Shown piece by piece: positions 46,613 through 56,849 of a stretch of DNA of 64,000 bases. The stretch spans positions 558,001 through 622,000 of the forward strand of contig NW_026515495.1 of NCBI RefSeq assembly GCF_014898815.1, given 5' to 3'. A program made the position numbers and the translations under genes. Position 1 is the stretch's first letter; the number at the start of each line of letters is the position of its first letter. The DNA comes from Panonychus citri (taxonomy: Eukaryota > Arthropoda > Arachnida > Trombidiformes > Tetranychidae). The notes beneath the pieces are model-generated. The model ran no database searches, had not been told where the DNA came from, and saw nothing but the letters and a program-made list of their open reading frames with translations.

Positions 46613-48738
46613 CAAGGAAAGAAAACACAATCCAAATTCATCTTTAAACTAGATTAGTATTAATCCTTTTTTCGCTAAGTAAAGATTAACCATCTTATAT
46701 ATATATAAGTTATATTCTTGACAAAAAAAAAGTTCTTTCCCAAAAACAACTCCAATTCAAAGACTATCGATAAAATTTAATATCTCGATTCAGAAATTTC
46801 GTAAAAGAAAACCTGATTATCTATTCTGTACAATGTCACCCACCCTGTCACTTATCTGAACCATGAAAAATGTCACTTTAAATTCACATAAATTTATTAA
46901 TAATAAAAATTGGAGAAAATTTTCTTCTCATTCATCATCATGATTCCATTTCTCACCTAAAGAGAAGGCGAAACAATTTGAAATTATTTTATAACTCGAA
47001 AGTTATTATAATAATATCATTATTATTATTATTATCAATGAATAAACTACTACAAGATTAAGAAGTGGAATAAAAAAGAAAAGGTTTCTAATAACAATAA
47101 TTGTCAATAATGATAAGGGTTGAAGCAAATCGACACTTAAAGTGTACAATCAACTCTCATGAAATTCCCCATGAAAAATGTTTCAATGTTCATATAACCA
47201 TTATTGGAAAATTTTCACTCTCAAGCTAACAATTTATCTTAAATATCAAATATATAAACTTAATGTTCAACCAATTGATTAGAGTTTAATCCTCTTTTAC
47301 CAAAGACATTGAGGTATAAAAGGAAAAGTCATCCCACTTTCTCTCAATCATCATCATCATCATCATCTTTATCTTCATCTTCTCCTTCCTTATTTTAGCT
47401 TTGTTAATAATATAATACCTTTTTCCTCATCTCGTTCAATATCATATCATTGATCATCTGATTGATGGTCTTACATCAAAAAGTTAAAATATACCAAACA
47501 TATTACATGTAGTTTGTAAAAGGTTATTAGTTTTATTTTATTTTTCCATGAGAAAAAAAAACAAACTCTTAGCTGAAGCTCAATCAGCCATTGAATCAGA
47601 ACTCGATTCTCCCTGAATCTGAGTAACCATTTCTACCTTCTCTCTCTCTTTCACTTTCACTTGCACTCTTACCCGATTGCATATGTAGGTGATATATGAT
47701 TCTTGTTATGTCATATAAAACTTTATCGACATTTTCTTTCTCTTCATCTTCGTCTTTCATCATTACCAATATCATCATCATCTGATAACTTTCCTTCCCT
47801 CTGACGTTATTTCATCACAAACTCTATTGTAAGGTCATCCCTTAGGTTTTCATTCATCTTCCTCCTCCTCATCCTTTTCTCCTTTATCTTCATTTTGTCT
47901 TCCTTGTCTTACTCTTTTCTACCCAATTCATTGTATTAATGTTATTGATGAGCCATCGATACGATAACAGAAAATTACAATTTCATCAATGTAATTTTTT
48001 TCTCTCTCTCTCTCTCTCTTTTCTTCCCATTTTCTCATGTTTTTCATGTGGTTTCATTTGGAATCACTCACCAGATCAAAGAGTTAAATCAACAATCAGC
48101 TAAATGCATGATTACTTACACTTAGATTTTATCTGAGAAAAAAAAATGATCATCAAATTTACATGATGATTAATTTGAGTCTCAACAATATTACAAAACA
48201 GTTAATCAACTTAATGAATTATAATATCATGTGTACATTAAGAAATGAATCAAGTTCATCAATACTTATTAAACTTTGGTAATATATTTAACATTAACAC
48301 GGTGATGATGATAATAACACTCAATGTAATAGTTGATTCTGTCTCGATTCAGTTTCATGATTAATGTCAAAAGCAACAAAAACAACAAAAAAACTAACAA
48401 GAATCAATAATTAATCAAATACAATCTCAACCATTCATTTACAATGTTGACTCTGTAATCAACTGATCATGATCATCATCATGATGATTTTTGTAAAAGT
48501 CAATCTATTTGTAACTTATGTAATAAACATTGACACTTTTTGCCTTAAACATAAATATCCTTTTTCCAGATTCCCATGTTAGTCTGACAATTAAATCTTA
48601 ATATCTGATTAACAATTAACTTTTGATAAGATTCCAGTGTTACGTATTAAATATAAGCTTAATTTACATACATAAACATTATATTATTAAATAATCAATA
48701 TCCTTTGAAACATGAAACAAATTGTCACCCAATTTACC
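46613..48738. other. Spacer between transposase and retrotransposon
   Basis: AT-rich DNA with a CT run at about 48001-48020. A minus-strand frame at 47673-47781 encodes an acidic then mixed segment (KENVDKVLYDITRIIYHLHM) ending at a strong donor GTAAGAG. It may be an exon of the gene whose last exon is at 44146. Confidence 0.4.
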
Positions 48739-48742
48739 CTGA
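48739..48742. repeat. Target site duplication CTGA (left)
   Basis: CTGA directly precedes the LTR at 48743 and recurs directly after the other LTR at 59902-59905. A 4-bp duplication is normal for Ty3/gypsy integrases. Confidence 0.85.
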
Positions 48743-49544
48743 TGTGGGGTTTAGATTGAGTTGAGGAGATTATTCCACAATGGAATAGATTTGAGAATTC
48801 AATATCTCAGAGAGATGAACTTAACAACGAGGACAGAAGATGCGATCTGCCACAATTTTCAGATCGGGAAAGATTCGATCAAGGATCACAACCACTTTTA
48901 CGTTCCGTCACTAATTCCTACACTAATTATTTCTATCATTAAATGATCACTTTGCAAACAATCACAATTAGATTAAGAAGACTTGAGAATAAGAACTTTT
49001 TATTAAAGAAGAAAACTGAATGTTCCTTAGAACTTGCGAGAACCAGAGTTAGAATTGGTCTCTCGTTTTAGAGGGAACAGCAAGAGTTTTTAAACAAAAT
49101 CAAAAAAGGGGGAAGTCATTGAATTAATCAAAGATTACAAAGAAAAGGGGAAGATAATTAATGGGGTTAAATCATATTAATGATAAGAAACAAAGAGATA
49201 AAAGTTAATCATAAGTAACCAAGATGACGACTATAGTCGAGACTTAGCCTTTGATTAGATTAAAAAGCAAATTAAATGATAATAAGGTTAAACTTTGGCT
49301 TTTCAAACAATTGAAAAGTAAGTAAAATAGACAGAGAAAAGAAAGGAATTTAGTTCTCTTACTAAATTTACCAAATTTAAGGAAAATTAAAAGTAATGAA
49401 AATGAAGGTTTTGATTGACCTAAAGAATAAGATTTCCAAAGGAAATTAAGAGTAATTAAAATGAAAAAGAAATAAAATCAATTTGAAATCATTGAATGAT
49501 CCAAATAATCGGGATTACAGGGGAATGTATTTTTCTACCCTTCA
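48743..49544 (-). repeat. 3' LTR of the Ty3/gypsy element (802 bp)
   Basis: It begins TGTGGGG and ends CCTTCA on the plus strand (TG...CA termini). It is nearly identical to 59099-59901. About eleven small differences were found, of which about eight are single-base changes in homopolymer length and the rest two-base changes or short local rearrangements. Confidence 0.97.
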
Positions 49545-52500
49545 CTCCCCACGGTTTTGATCAAGAATCCTTTGTAAGACGGATTTTTGGATCCTTCGGC
49601 TGGGCGAGATGTTATCAGGTCCGACAGGGTAAAAATTATCAGGGCGAACTTGAGATGAGGGGAAATCTAATGATAGATATAAAATTGAATCCTGGCTTGA
49701 ACTTAGGGCTTGAGAATCCGGAGGATCTGAAGTAGTGGAGAGGATTTGAGAGTTATTGTCAGGAATTTCATCTTGAGATTGACTTGATTCGAGATTGATT
49801 AGATCTTGTTCTCGATCTTGATTTTCCTGGGCTGGTTCGGCTTCTTGAGCTTCTTGATTTTCTTGAACTTGTTCAATTTCTTGATTTTCCGGGACTTGTT
49901 CCTGGTTTGGAACTTCGGTGATAAGTTCAATGATTGTTGTGAGCTTCGGAGCAGCATCTTGAGGTGGGTCGGAATCTTGAGATGACGACGATGATGATGA
50001 GTTTTTTGATGTTCCAGAGGAATCATTGGTTGTTCCTGAGGAGCTTGATGTGGATGATGATTCGGTAGAGTTAATTGATAAGCTTGAGTTGTGTGATGAA
50101 TTTTCACCATGTTGATTAGGTGATGAGATTGGAGGAGTTGGACATGTAGATCCAGTGGGAGTAGCACAACTTGAAGATGATGGGGTGACACAATTATACT
50201 CGAGGTATTCAGGGCGAGCAATGTGATGGTTATAATATGACCAGTTAGTGGGCCATTCAGCTTTCTTAGCTTTTACCAAACTTGTAAATTTTTCAAAAAG
50301 TTTTGAAACTTTTTTGTTTCGGACGAAGTGTTTCATTGAATGATTATGAACACCTTGTTGACAAGCGGCACTTCGTACTTCGATTTCTTTCCAAAATCCA
50401 TGTACATTCGCATGGCTACGATGGCTTCGACGGCGGGAGGTGTGGTCCACCACGAATAGTAAAGCCGGAGAAAACGAGGAAAGAGACGAGAGATAATGAG
50501 GCTGGGGCAGCACGATAAGGTGAAAAGTAAATGGTTACGTCTCGGGTTTTGGACGTAAGATTTCAATTTCACAGGGGCAAATTCAAAGCTTGGAAGAGTG
50601 TTATTAGTCCAGAACCGATGATGTACTTGGCTGAAGCCAAGAAGGTAATGACTTGATCACGTATAGTGGGAAGAGGTTTCGCCAATTTGATGTCTTGATA
50701 TCTGAGACCATGGAATTTTGAATCCATGTAATTTACATGTTTGTATGAAACAAGAGTTTCATAAACGATATCGCAATTGCCATCAACAATTACGATCCAA
50801 ACAGGATGAGGGCGAGAACACGGTAACCAGATCGATTTGATCTTTCGATCCGTACATAAGCAGTGAATGCTGTAAGTGTTCAAACGATCAGGATGTTCAC
50901 TCATATGGAGATTTATCCATTCTTGATGTTGAGTCTTCAAATCTTCGAGGGTGATTTGGGTGATGTCATGAAATTGATTAACAGCTTTTTGACGTCGATG
51001 TGCGCGATAGGCAATTTTATTTGGATTAGTACAAGTTGGACCAATGTCGGTTTCAACGAAATCTCGGAGAGATATTGGGAACCATTTTCCAATAAGGAGC
51101 GAACAGTTTGTTGATCTTCAGGAGTTAACCTAAAGTGGGTTAATCTTGGTAAAGGGGTAATGGGCTCACCAGCGTCATTGGCTATGTGAGTAGAGGCACG
51201 AGGTAGATTGTAACTAAATCTTCCCTCCGATAATCTTAACCATTCTTCGCTATCGTCGATTAAGTATTGGGGAACGGATGACCATCTAATGGTACGAGGG
51301 CGAGATTTGCAATTTAAGTATTTATTGACTGGGGGAAAACCGAAACTTTGAGTAATTTCTTCTTCCTCAGCAAGAGGAGCGGATGGGTCTAACTTTTTAG
51401 CGAAAGTTGTCCAGAAACCTAATTTAAGATTAGTCTGGGCTCTAAGCATAGAAGGGGTTAAATGAGGATCATCAGGATTTTCTTCCTGGTTGAGAAGGAG
51501 ACACGCATACAATTCATATTGTTGCGAGACATCGAATTCATGAGAGAAGTAAGAGATTTGGGGCTTAGGAGCTGATTTAACATGTTGAGGAATGAAGCTC
51601 ATTAGTCTTTTTGGAGCTACAATTTCTAATTCCTTTTTAGAGGAGCCTGTTCTGAATAATTCTAAAGAATCTAAATCAACTTCTTCACGAAACAATCCTT
51701 TTCGACATTGTTTTTCATGGTCACATAAAAGACCGGGGCTAATTGCTTGTTGACACAGAGTGTAACGGCAATTAAATTTGCTGGATCGATATTTGACATA
51801 TAAGTCAGAATGAGCGAGAGGTGAGAAAGTTGGGTAATCATCCCTGGATGCATAGGTTTTAATGCAGTTTGGGACTAAACAGATAAATTTGTTGCATTGA
51901 AGCATCGGGGTCAAGTTTAAAATTTTGACTAACTGTTGGGTAAAGTTCACACATTTGGTACAATACCAATTTCGGCAAGAATCACATTCCACAGGAATCA
52001 AAGCAATTTGCTCACAGAAATAACATCTAATCTGATCTACAAATTTTTCGATTTCTTCATGAATAACTGAAGTTTTTGATATTCCTTTAGGAATCTTTGG
52101 AAGTGGAACTGAATAAATTGACTTATCTTGATAAAGATTTAGAAAGAGTTTCTCTCTTATCATTTTTTCATATTTAGCATAAATAACTTTGAAACCATCA
52201 GACTTGATTTTTACCAATTGTTTGATATGATTGAATCGTTCCATTGAACGATATTCAGGAAGTTCAGTTGGTAAAGGAAGAGGAGCAGGGTACTCATTAG
52301 GTTCAAAAACATAATCATCGGGCTTTAGATACCTATTAGGGTAAGTGGATCTAAGAGTTGGTCGGTCAGATTTCGAAGGGTGAGAAGTAGTATCAATCTT
52401 ACCTTTATCGGCCGAATTTTCGTCCAACTTTTTCTTTTGATTCGATGATGATGATGATGGTTGGTCCATTGTTTCAGGAGAATGAGATCTCTTTAGAGAT

Positions 52501-52748
52501 GGCGGGTTGGTTTCAAAACGAACAGTTTTCAACAGAGTTGAACTTTTTTCTTGTGATGAGCTCGGAGAGATTAAATCGACAACAGGATAAACTGAGTCAG
52601 GAGCTGGAGCTGGACGACCGGGGAAATAGATGATTGAAGTTTCACTTTCCGGGTCAGATTCAGAGTCTTGAGAGACTAACGATCGTAAGAGTTCAGGGTC
52701 ACGAGATGATGAAGAGCAACTGAAATGGGAAGACGAATTGTTGTCCAT
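49542..52748 (-). CDS. Extra ORF (ORF3) of the retrotransposon: RING/TRAF-like plus exonuclease-like protein
   Basis: This occupies the env position. A likely start is the ATG at 52748 (MDNNSSS). The first 604 codons share the pol reading frame, and frame breaks follow near 51110, 50575 and 50390. Order: a Ser-rich basic N-terminus (1-130); a conserved-looking middle; a cysteine array RCYFC-EQIALIPVE-CDSC-RNWYCTKC (240-266) with further Cys at 285, 290 and 295; a second C/H cluster (327-348, LCDHEKQC), as in RING plus TRAF-type zinc fingers; an exonuclease-like part (about 50400-50900); a Ser/Thr-rich stretch; and Glu/Gln-rich repeats (about 49780-49900). No signal peptide or membrane span typical of Env was seen in the ORF3 part. 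The last codons cross the polypurine tract, and the stop is the first TGA of the LTR. Function unknown; ubiquitin-ligase or nucleic-acid roles are inferences. Confidence 0.65.
49545..49552 (-). other. Polypurine tract
   Basis: On the minus strand GTGGGGAG lies immediately before the 3' LTR, the expected place for the plus-strand primer of reverse transcription. Confidence 0.75.
50400..50910 (-). pseudogene. REXO1/GOR-like DEDDh exonuclease region, apparently inactive
   Basis: Within ORF3, the translation WIVIVDGNCDIVYETLV followed by FHGLRYQDI and YIIGSGL resembles the REXO1 pattern (hhVDxxGxhhYDThV, FSGhTxxDh, hIGHSL), and PPAVEAIVAMRMYMDFGKK in another frame resembles the last motif (H-x-x-x-x-DA-x-A-x-M-E-L). 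The acidic DCE motif, the Asp after IGHSL and the final His/Asp appear to be replaced, so a catalytically dead domain is likely. The pieces lie in more than one frame. The alignment is by eye against the family pattern, not a database result. Confidence 0.45.
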
Positions 52749-55700
52749 TTTATTGGAGAGAGTTCGATTGCGCTTAATAAGCGAGTTGGCATTGATTAAA
52801 CAGTTGAGTTGAGAGCTAATTAAAGCTGAAAGATGATTAATCTTGAAGATGAAAAACACAAAAGCTGAGATATAGCGATAGCTATGGGGAAACTTAAATT
52901 TAGTCAGTTGGATTAAAATTTCTAAACAAATAAGATAAACTTTCTGAAGTTGGGAGATTGAAACTATTGAATAGTAAAGAAGATTTGGAACTTTTAGAAG
53001 GTTGAAGAAGAAATTTGAACAATTAACAAAATTGATTAAAAATTGACAAAATTCAAAGACGTTGTTCTTAAGTGACCAAAGAGTTGAACTGAAGAGAAAG
53101 GTGAAGGCGGAAGGCGGGAATAAGCGCCTTTGTTTAACGAAATCGGTCAAGCGGAAATTTGCGGTAATTAATTTTTGATTAATCGAATCCGGGAAAAATC
53201 GTATTAGCAATGTGATTTGATAATTAATGACAATTAAAGATTCCAGAGGAATGATATTATCAAATAATTGATTTTTCTTGTAGAGTCGAACATGGAAATT
53301 TTCATCATGTTCATCAGAAATCATGAAAAATGAGTATAAGATGAATACTTGTCTTTGTTTTGCTTGAAGTCGAGTTAATGGTTTGTCTTGAAGATTTTGG
53401 ATTAATCTTGTTTGTTGAGCGATTAGTTTGTCAGCAGTTTGATATTTTCTTTTGGTTTTAGTTGTTTGTTGGTTGAGTTGGAGATCACCATAGTGATTGG
53501 AATCATCAGAATTTTCATTGATGGATGGAGATATCGAATCAGTTTGTTCATTAGTAATGAGATTAGGAGGATTAGAAGGAATATCTTTGAAAAAGTTATT
53601 CAAGGAGTTAGATGAATTGTTAGAATCAAGAATATCATTTGAATGATCGTTGTCAGCGGACAATTCAGAGGCAATTTCTGAATTCTGAAGGGAAGTTTCT
53701 AGATGTTGATCTGCAATTTGGGTAATTTCAGGGGAATCTAATTCAATTTCTAAGAATGATTCGGGATTGAAATGATTGTCTTTGAGAGTTTGCATTTCGA
53801 CAGAAATTTTTCCTCGATAGAGTTTAGTGTTTGAGACATTGCAGGTGAATAGACCTAAATCGTCTAAATCTAATAAAAGAAGAGCACCTTTTTTGAGACC
53901 TGTAATTAGATGAGGTCCATGAAATTTGTTTCTGAGTTTTTTGGAAAGATTGGAATCTACAGATTCATTTTTTACTAAAACGAAATCACCTATTTGATAA
54001 GGAGATTGAGGGTGAAGAGATTTGGTTCGATTTATTTGATAGAGTTGTTGCGATTTCAGTCGAGCAAATGCGAGTTTTCTAGCTTGAGAAACGGTGATTG
54101 AGGAGAAGTGAGTGCAAGAGAGATGATTATCTAACGGTTTATTTGGATGTCGACCAAATACTAGAAAGTATGGACTAAATCGAGTGATTTTATGAATGGT
54201 CGAGTTAATTGCAAACATACTAGCTTCTAAAGCGAGTTTAAGATTTTTAGTACCATTTTCGATAACGTAAGTTCTAAGTCTTTCTGCTATCGTTCTGTTA
54301 CATCGTTCAACGATTCCTTGAGATTGAGGGTGATAGGGAGAGGAAATATCATGAATGATAGAGCTTTTCTTAAGGAAGTTTGAAACTAATTCTGACATAA
54401 AGTTAGTACCTTGATCTGTTTGAATGTGAGTGGGGTAACCGAATAGATGGAAAAATTGGGATAGGAAGTTAATGACTGTGTTAGCGGTTTGATTGTTAGT
54501 AAGCTTTGCATAAACATAACGTGATAAAATATCAACAATCACAAGAATGAATTTCTTTTGATTACCAATCTTAATTGGTCCTTGCACATCCAATTCGAAA
54601 CGTTCAAAGATTTCTTTAGGAATTGGTTTGGCGGCTGGATCGACGTAAATCACATTAGTGGGCTTAGCGAGATTGCATGTCATGCAAGATTCACACAGTT
54701 TCTTGATTTCCTCATAAAGGTATTTGCACCAGAATCGTCTAGCGATATTAAGATATGTTTTTTCGGTCGCGAAATGACCACCAAGAGGGGATTCGTGTTC
54801 ATCTTTGAAGATTTCTTCGAGAATAACTGGATCAATTACTAGTCGAGTACCAAAGGGAGTTCGAATGTCTTTGCGGTAGAGGAGATTATCTTTGACCAAA
54901 TATCTTTTCTGTAGAATGGAGTTTGGGTTTTCCATTTGTTTTATTATTGACTGAATATCAGGATTTTCACTTTGTCGTGAGCGAACTTTCTCTTTCCATA
55001 AGGAAAATTCAGGAGTTTTGGATTTAGCACTGAGATCGTCATTTGAATAAAGAATGACGGGAGGATTTTTCAATTGTTCTGAATCGAAAATTGGAGATTC
55101 AAATGTAATGTTAATAACATTCATACCAATATCATAATAGTGATGATCTTCAGGATCGATGAGATAATTTGAGAGATAGATTTTATCCAAGAATTCTTCT
55201 TCTGGATCGATTACTTTGCGATGGTCCCATTCCGATTGGTATCTGGAGAAACAGTCGGGAGGGTGAGTTGATCCTTTACGGTAAATTACCTTGAAGTTAT
55301 ATGCTGAAAGCATGATTGACCAACGTTGTAATCGGCTATTTTTAAAGTTGATTTTGGTGAGTTGACAAAGGGCATGGTGATCCGTTTCCACCAGGAATTG
55401 GTCACCATCGAGGTAATGATTATATTTATGGATGCCAACGAGAATGGCGAGAAGTTCCTTTTCGGAGGTGGAGTAATGAATTTGGTGTTTCAAAAGTTTT
55501 TGCGAGAAGAAAGAGATTGGAAGCCAATCTTTGATTTCGTCGATTGGAGTTTCCGAATCGTAAGTTTCCGACTTATCGTCTTCTTGAAGAAGTATACCTC
55601 CAACAGCAACATCGGAAGCATCAACAGCAATCTTACGGCGAAGATTAGGATTGAAATGAACGAGAAGAGTAGTATTGAGTAATGAATTTTTGAGTGAATC

Positions 55701-56849
55701 CAGAGCAGCTTTATCGGCAGATAAAATTTTAAATTTTCTCTCTTTAGAGATGAGACGATAGAGAGGAGAGGCGATTGTTGAATAATCTTTGATGTATCGG
55801 CTAAAGTAATTGTAGCATCCCAATAGGGATTGTAGTTCACGGACATTCTTGGGATAAGGGAGATTAACCAAAGCTTGTACTTTCTTAGGGTCAGGTCGAA
55901 TTCCATCACCAGAGACTAAATGTCCAAGTAACAGGATTTCCGTAGCACCAAGTGTACATTTCTCGGTTTTTACCTTCAAATTGTAGGAACGAAGGCGATC
56001 CAATACATGTCGAGTGTTTTTGAGAAGATCAGGGAAATTTTTCCCTACGACGGGAATATCGTCGAAATAACCAATACAATCTTTATATTGCAATCCATCG
56101 AGAACAGTATTCATAAATTTTTGAAAAATGAAAGGCGCACCAGAAAGACCCATAGGAAGTCTTTTGTACTGGTATTTGCCATCAGGAGTGACAAATACTG
56201 TCTTTTCCCTCTCAGAGGGCGGAATTTCAATTTGATGATAGCCCTGGGCCAGATCAAACATGTTAAAATAACGACCACCACGGACTACTTCCAAACAATC
56301 GTCAATGCGAGGCATTGGATACTTTGGAACTTTAGTGAGTCGATTGAGAAGTCGATAATCTATTACCATGCGATGAGATCCATCAGGTCGCGGAACTAAA
56401 ATTGAAGGAGATCCACCTTGAGCATTAGAAGGTTCGATGAGATCGTGAGCCAACATTTCGTTGATGATGTCCTTAAAAACTTCACGGCGATGAATGTGAC
56501 AGTTATAAGGTTTTTGGTACGGAACCGATTGATTGTCCAAGTCGATTGTAACGGGACAGATTGAAGCTGAAACGAAACCAAGATCGTGTTTGTGTTTCGA
56601 AAAAACGTCTTGATACTGGATTATTAACTCTAAGAGTTCAGATTGTTGATCAGGAGTAAGATCAGGGTTTACTTTCTTTTTTACTTGTTCGATGAATGGA
56701 GTGATTTTAGATTCGTTAATTTCTTCTTTTGTAACGAGATCGCACCGAGCGATGACAGCATTTTTAGGAAAATCTTTAAATATCGATTTTGTCGGAGGTT
56801 CGACGTTAATGTTTAGTAGAGGATTAGATTGATCTTCATCAATTTTCAT
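50937..56849 (-). CDS. pol: Pol polyprotein: reverse transcriptase, RNase H, integrase (frame continues into ORF3)
   Basis: The enzymatic part runs from 56849 to about 53340. RT (about 110-330) has MVIDYRLLN, FDLAQGYHQI, LPMGLSGAPF and the active-site YFDD (261-264). RNase H follows, with D410 (VDAS), E464 (SEKELLAI), D490 (ETDHHAL) and D532. Integrase has a zinc-binding H685/H692/C722/C725 and a catalytic D754, D812, E848 (FELDVQGP, IQTDQGTNF, GIVERCNR). All catalytic residues are intact. The frame overlaps the protease frame by 11 bp at offset +1, so expression would need a +1 shift or reinitiation. After a Ser/Asn-rich tail it stays open for about 600 bp of hydrophobic, less protein-like sequence (53340-52750) before joining ORF3, giving an unusual 1970-codon frame. 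Confidence 0.95.
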   Translation of the reverse strand: MKIDEDQSNPLLNINVEPPTKSIFKDFPKNAVIARCDLVTKEEINESKITPFIEQVKKKVNPDLTPDQQSELLELIIQYQDVFSKHKHDLGFVSASICPVTIDLDNQSVPYQKPYNCHIHRREVFKDIINEMLAHDLIEPSNAQGGSPSILVPRPDGSHRMVIDYRLLNRLTKVPKYPMPRIDDCLEVVRGGRYFNMFDLAQGYHQIEIPPSEREKTVFVTPDGKYQYKRLPMGLSGAPFIFQKFMNTVLDGLQYKDCIGYFDDIPVVGKNFPDLLKNTRHVLDRLRSYNLKVKTEKCTLGATEILLLGHLVSGDGIRPDPKKVQALVNLPYPKNVRELQSLLGCYNYFSRYIKDYSTIASPLYRLISKERKFKILSADKAALDSLKNSLLNTTLLVHFNPNLRRKIAVDASDVAVGGILLQEDDKSETYDSETPIDEIKDWLPISFFSQKLLKHQIHYSTSEKELLAILVGIHKYNHYLDGDQFLVETDHHALCQLTKINFKNSRLQRWSIMLSAYNFKVIYRKGSTHPPDCFSRYQSEWDHRKVIDPEEEFLDKIYLSNYLIDPEDHHYYDIGMNVINITFESPIFDSEQLKNPPVILYSNDDLSAKSKTPEFSLWKEKVRSRQSENPDIQSIIKQMENPNSILQKRYLVKDNLLYRKDIRTPFGTRLVIDPVILEEIFKDEHESPLGGHFATEKTYLNIARRFWCKYLYEEIKKLCESCMTCNLAKPTNVIYVDPAAKPIPKEIFERFELDVQGPIKIGNQKKFILVIVDILSRYVYAKLTNNQTANTVINFLSQFFHLFGYPTHIQTDQGTNFMSELVSNFLKKSSIIHDISSPYHPQSQGIVERCNRTIAERLRTYVIENGTKNLKLALEASMFAINSTIHKITRFSPYFLVFGRHPNKPLDNHLSCTHFSSITVSQARKLAFARLKSQQLYQINRTKSLHPQSPYQIGDFVLVKNESVDSNLSKKLRNKFHGPHLITGLKKGALLLLDLDDLGLFTCNVSNTKLYRGKISVEMQTLKDNHFNPESFLEIELDSPEITQIADQHLETSLQNSEIASELSADNDHSNDILDSNNSSNSLNNFFKDIPSNPPNLITNEQTDSISPSINENSDDSNHYGDLQLNQQTTKTKRKYQTADKLIAQQTRLIQNLQDKPLTRLQAKQRQVFILYSFFMISDEHDENFHVRLYKKNQLFDNIIPLESLIVINYQITLLIRFFPDSINQKLITANFRLTDFVKQRRLFPPSAFTFLFSSTLWSLKNNVFEFCQFLINFVNCSNFFFNLLKVPNLLYYSIVSISQLQKVYLICLEILIQLTKFKFPHSYRYISAFVFFIFKINHLSALISSQLNCLINANSLIKRNRTLSNKMDNNSSSHFSCSSSSRDPELLRSLVSQDSESDPESETSIIYFPGRPAPAPDSVYPVVDLISPSSSQEKSSTLLKTVRFETNPPSLKRSHSPETMDQPSSSSSNQKKKLDENSADKGKIDTTSHPSKSDRPTLRSTYPNRYLKPDDYVFEPNEYPAPLPLPTELPEYRSMERFNHIKQLVKIKSDGFKVIYAKYEKMIREKLFLNLYQDKSIYSVPLPKIPKGISKTSVIHEEIEKFVDQIRCYFCEQIALIPVECDSCRNWYCTKCVNFTQQLVKILNLTPMLQCNKFICLVPNCIKTYASRDDYPTFSPLAHSDLYVKYRSSKFNCRYTLCQQAISPGLLCDHEKQCRKGLFREEVDLDSLELFRTGSSKKELEIVAPKRLMSFIPQHVKSAPKPQISYFSHEFDVSQQYELYACLLLNQEENPDDPHLTPSMLRAQTNLKLGFWTTFAKKLDPSAPLAEEEEITQSFGFPPVNKYLNCKSRPRTIRWSSVPQYLIDDSEEWLRLSEGRFSYNLPRASTHIANDAGEPITPLPRLTHFRLTPEDQQTVRSLLENGSQYLSEISLKPTLVQLVLIQIKLPIAHIDVKKLLINFMTSPKSPSKI

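Noticed and set aside
45470..46790. Possible terminal inverted repeats around the transposase (GAATTGGA plus GTTTTT on both sides)
   Set aside because: The match is short, imperfect and in AT-rich DNA, and no TA target duplication was found.
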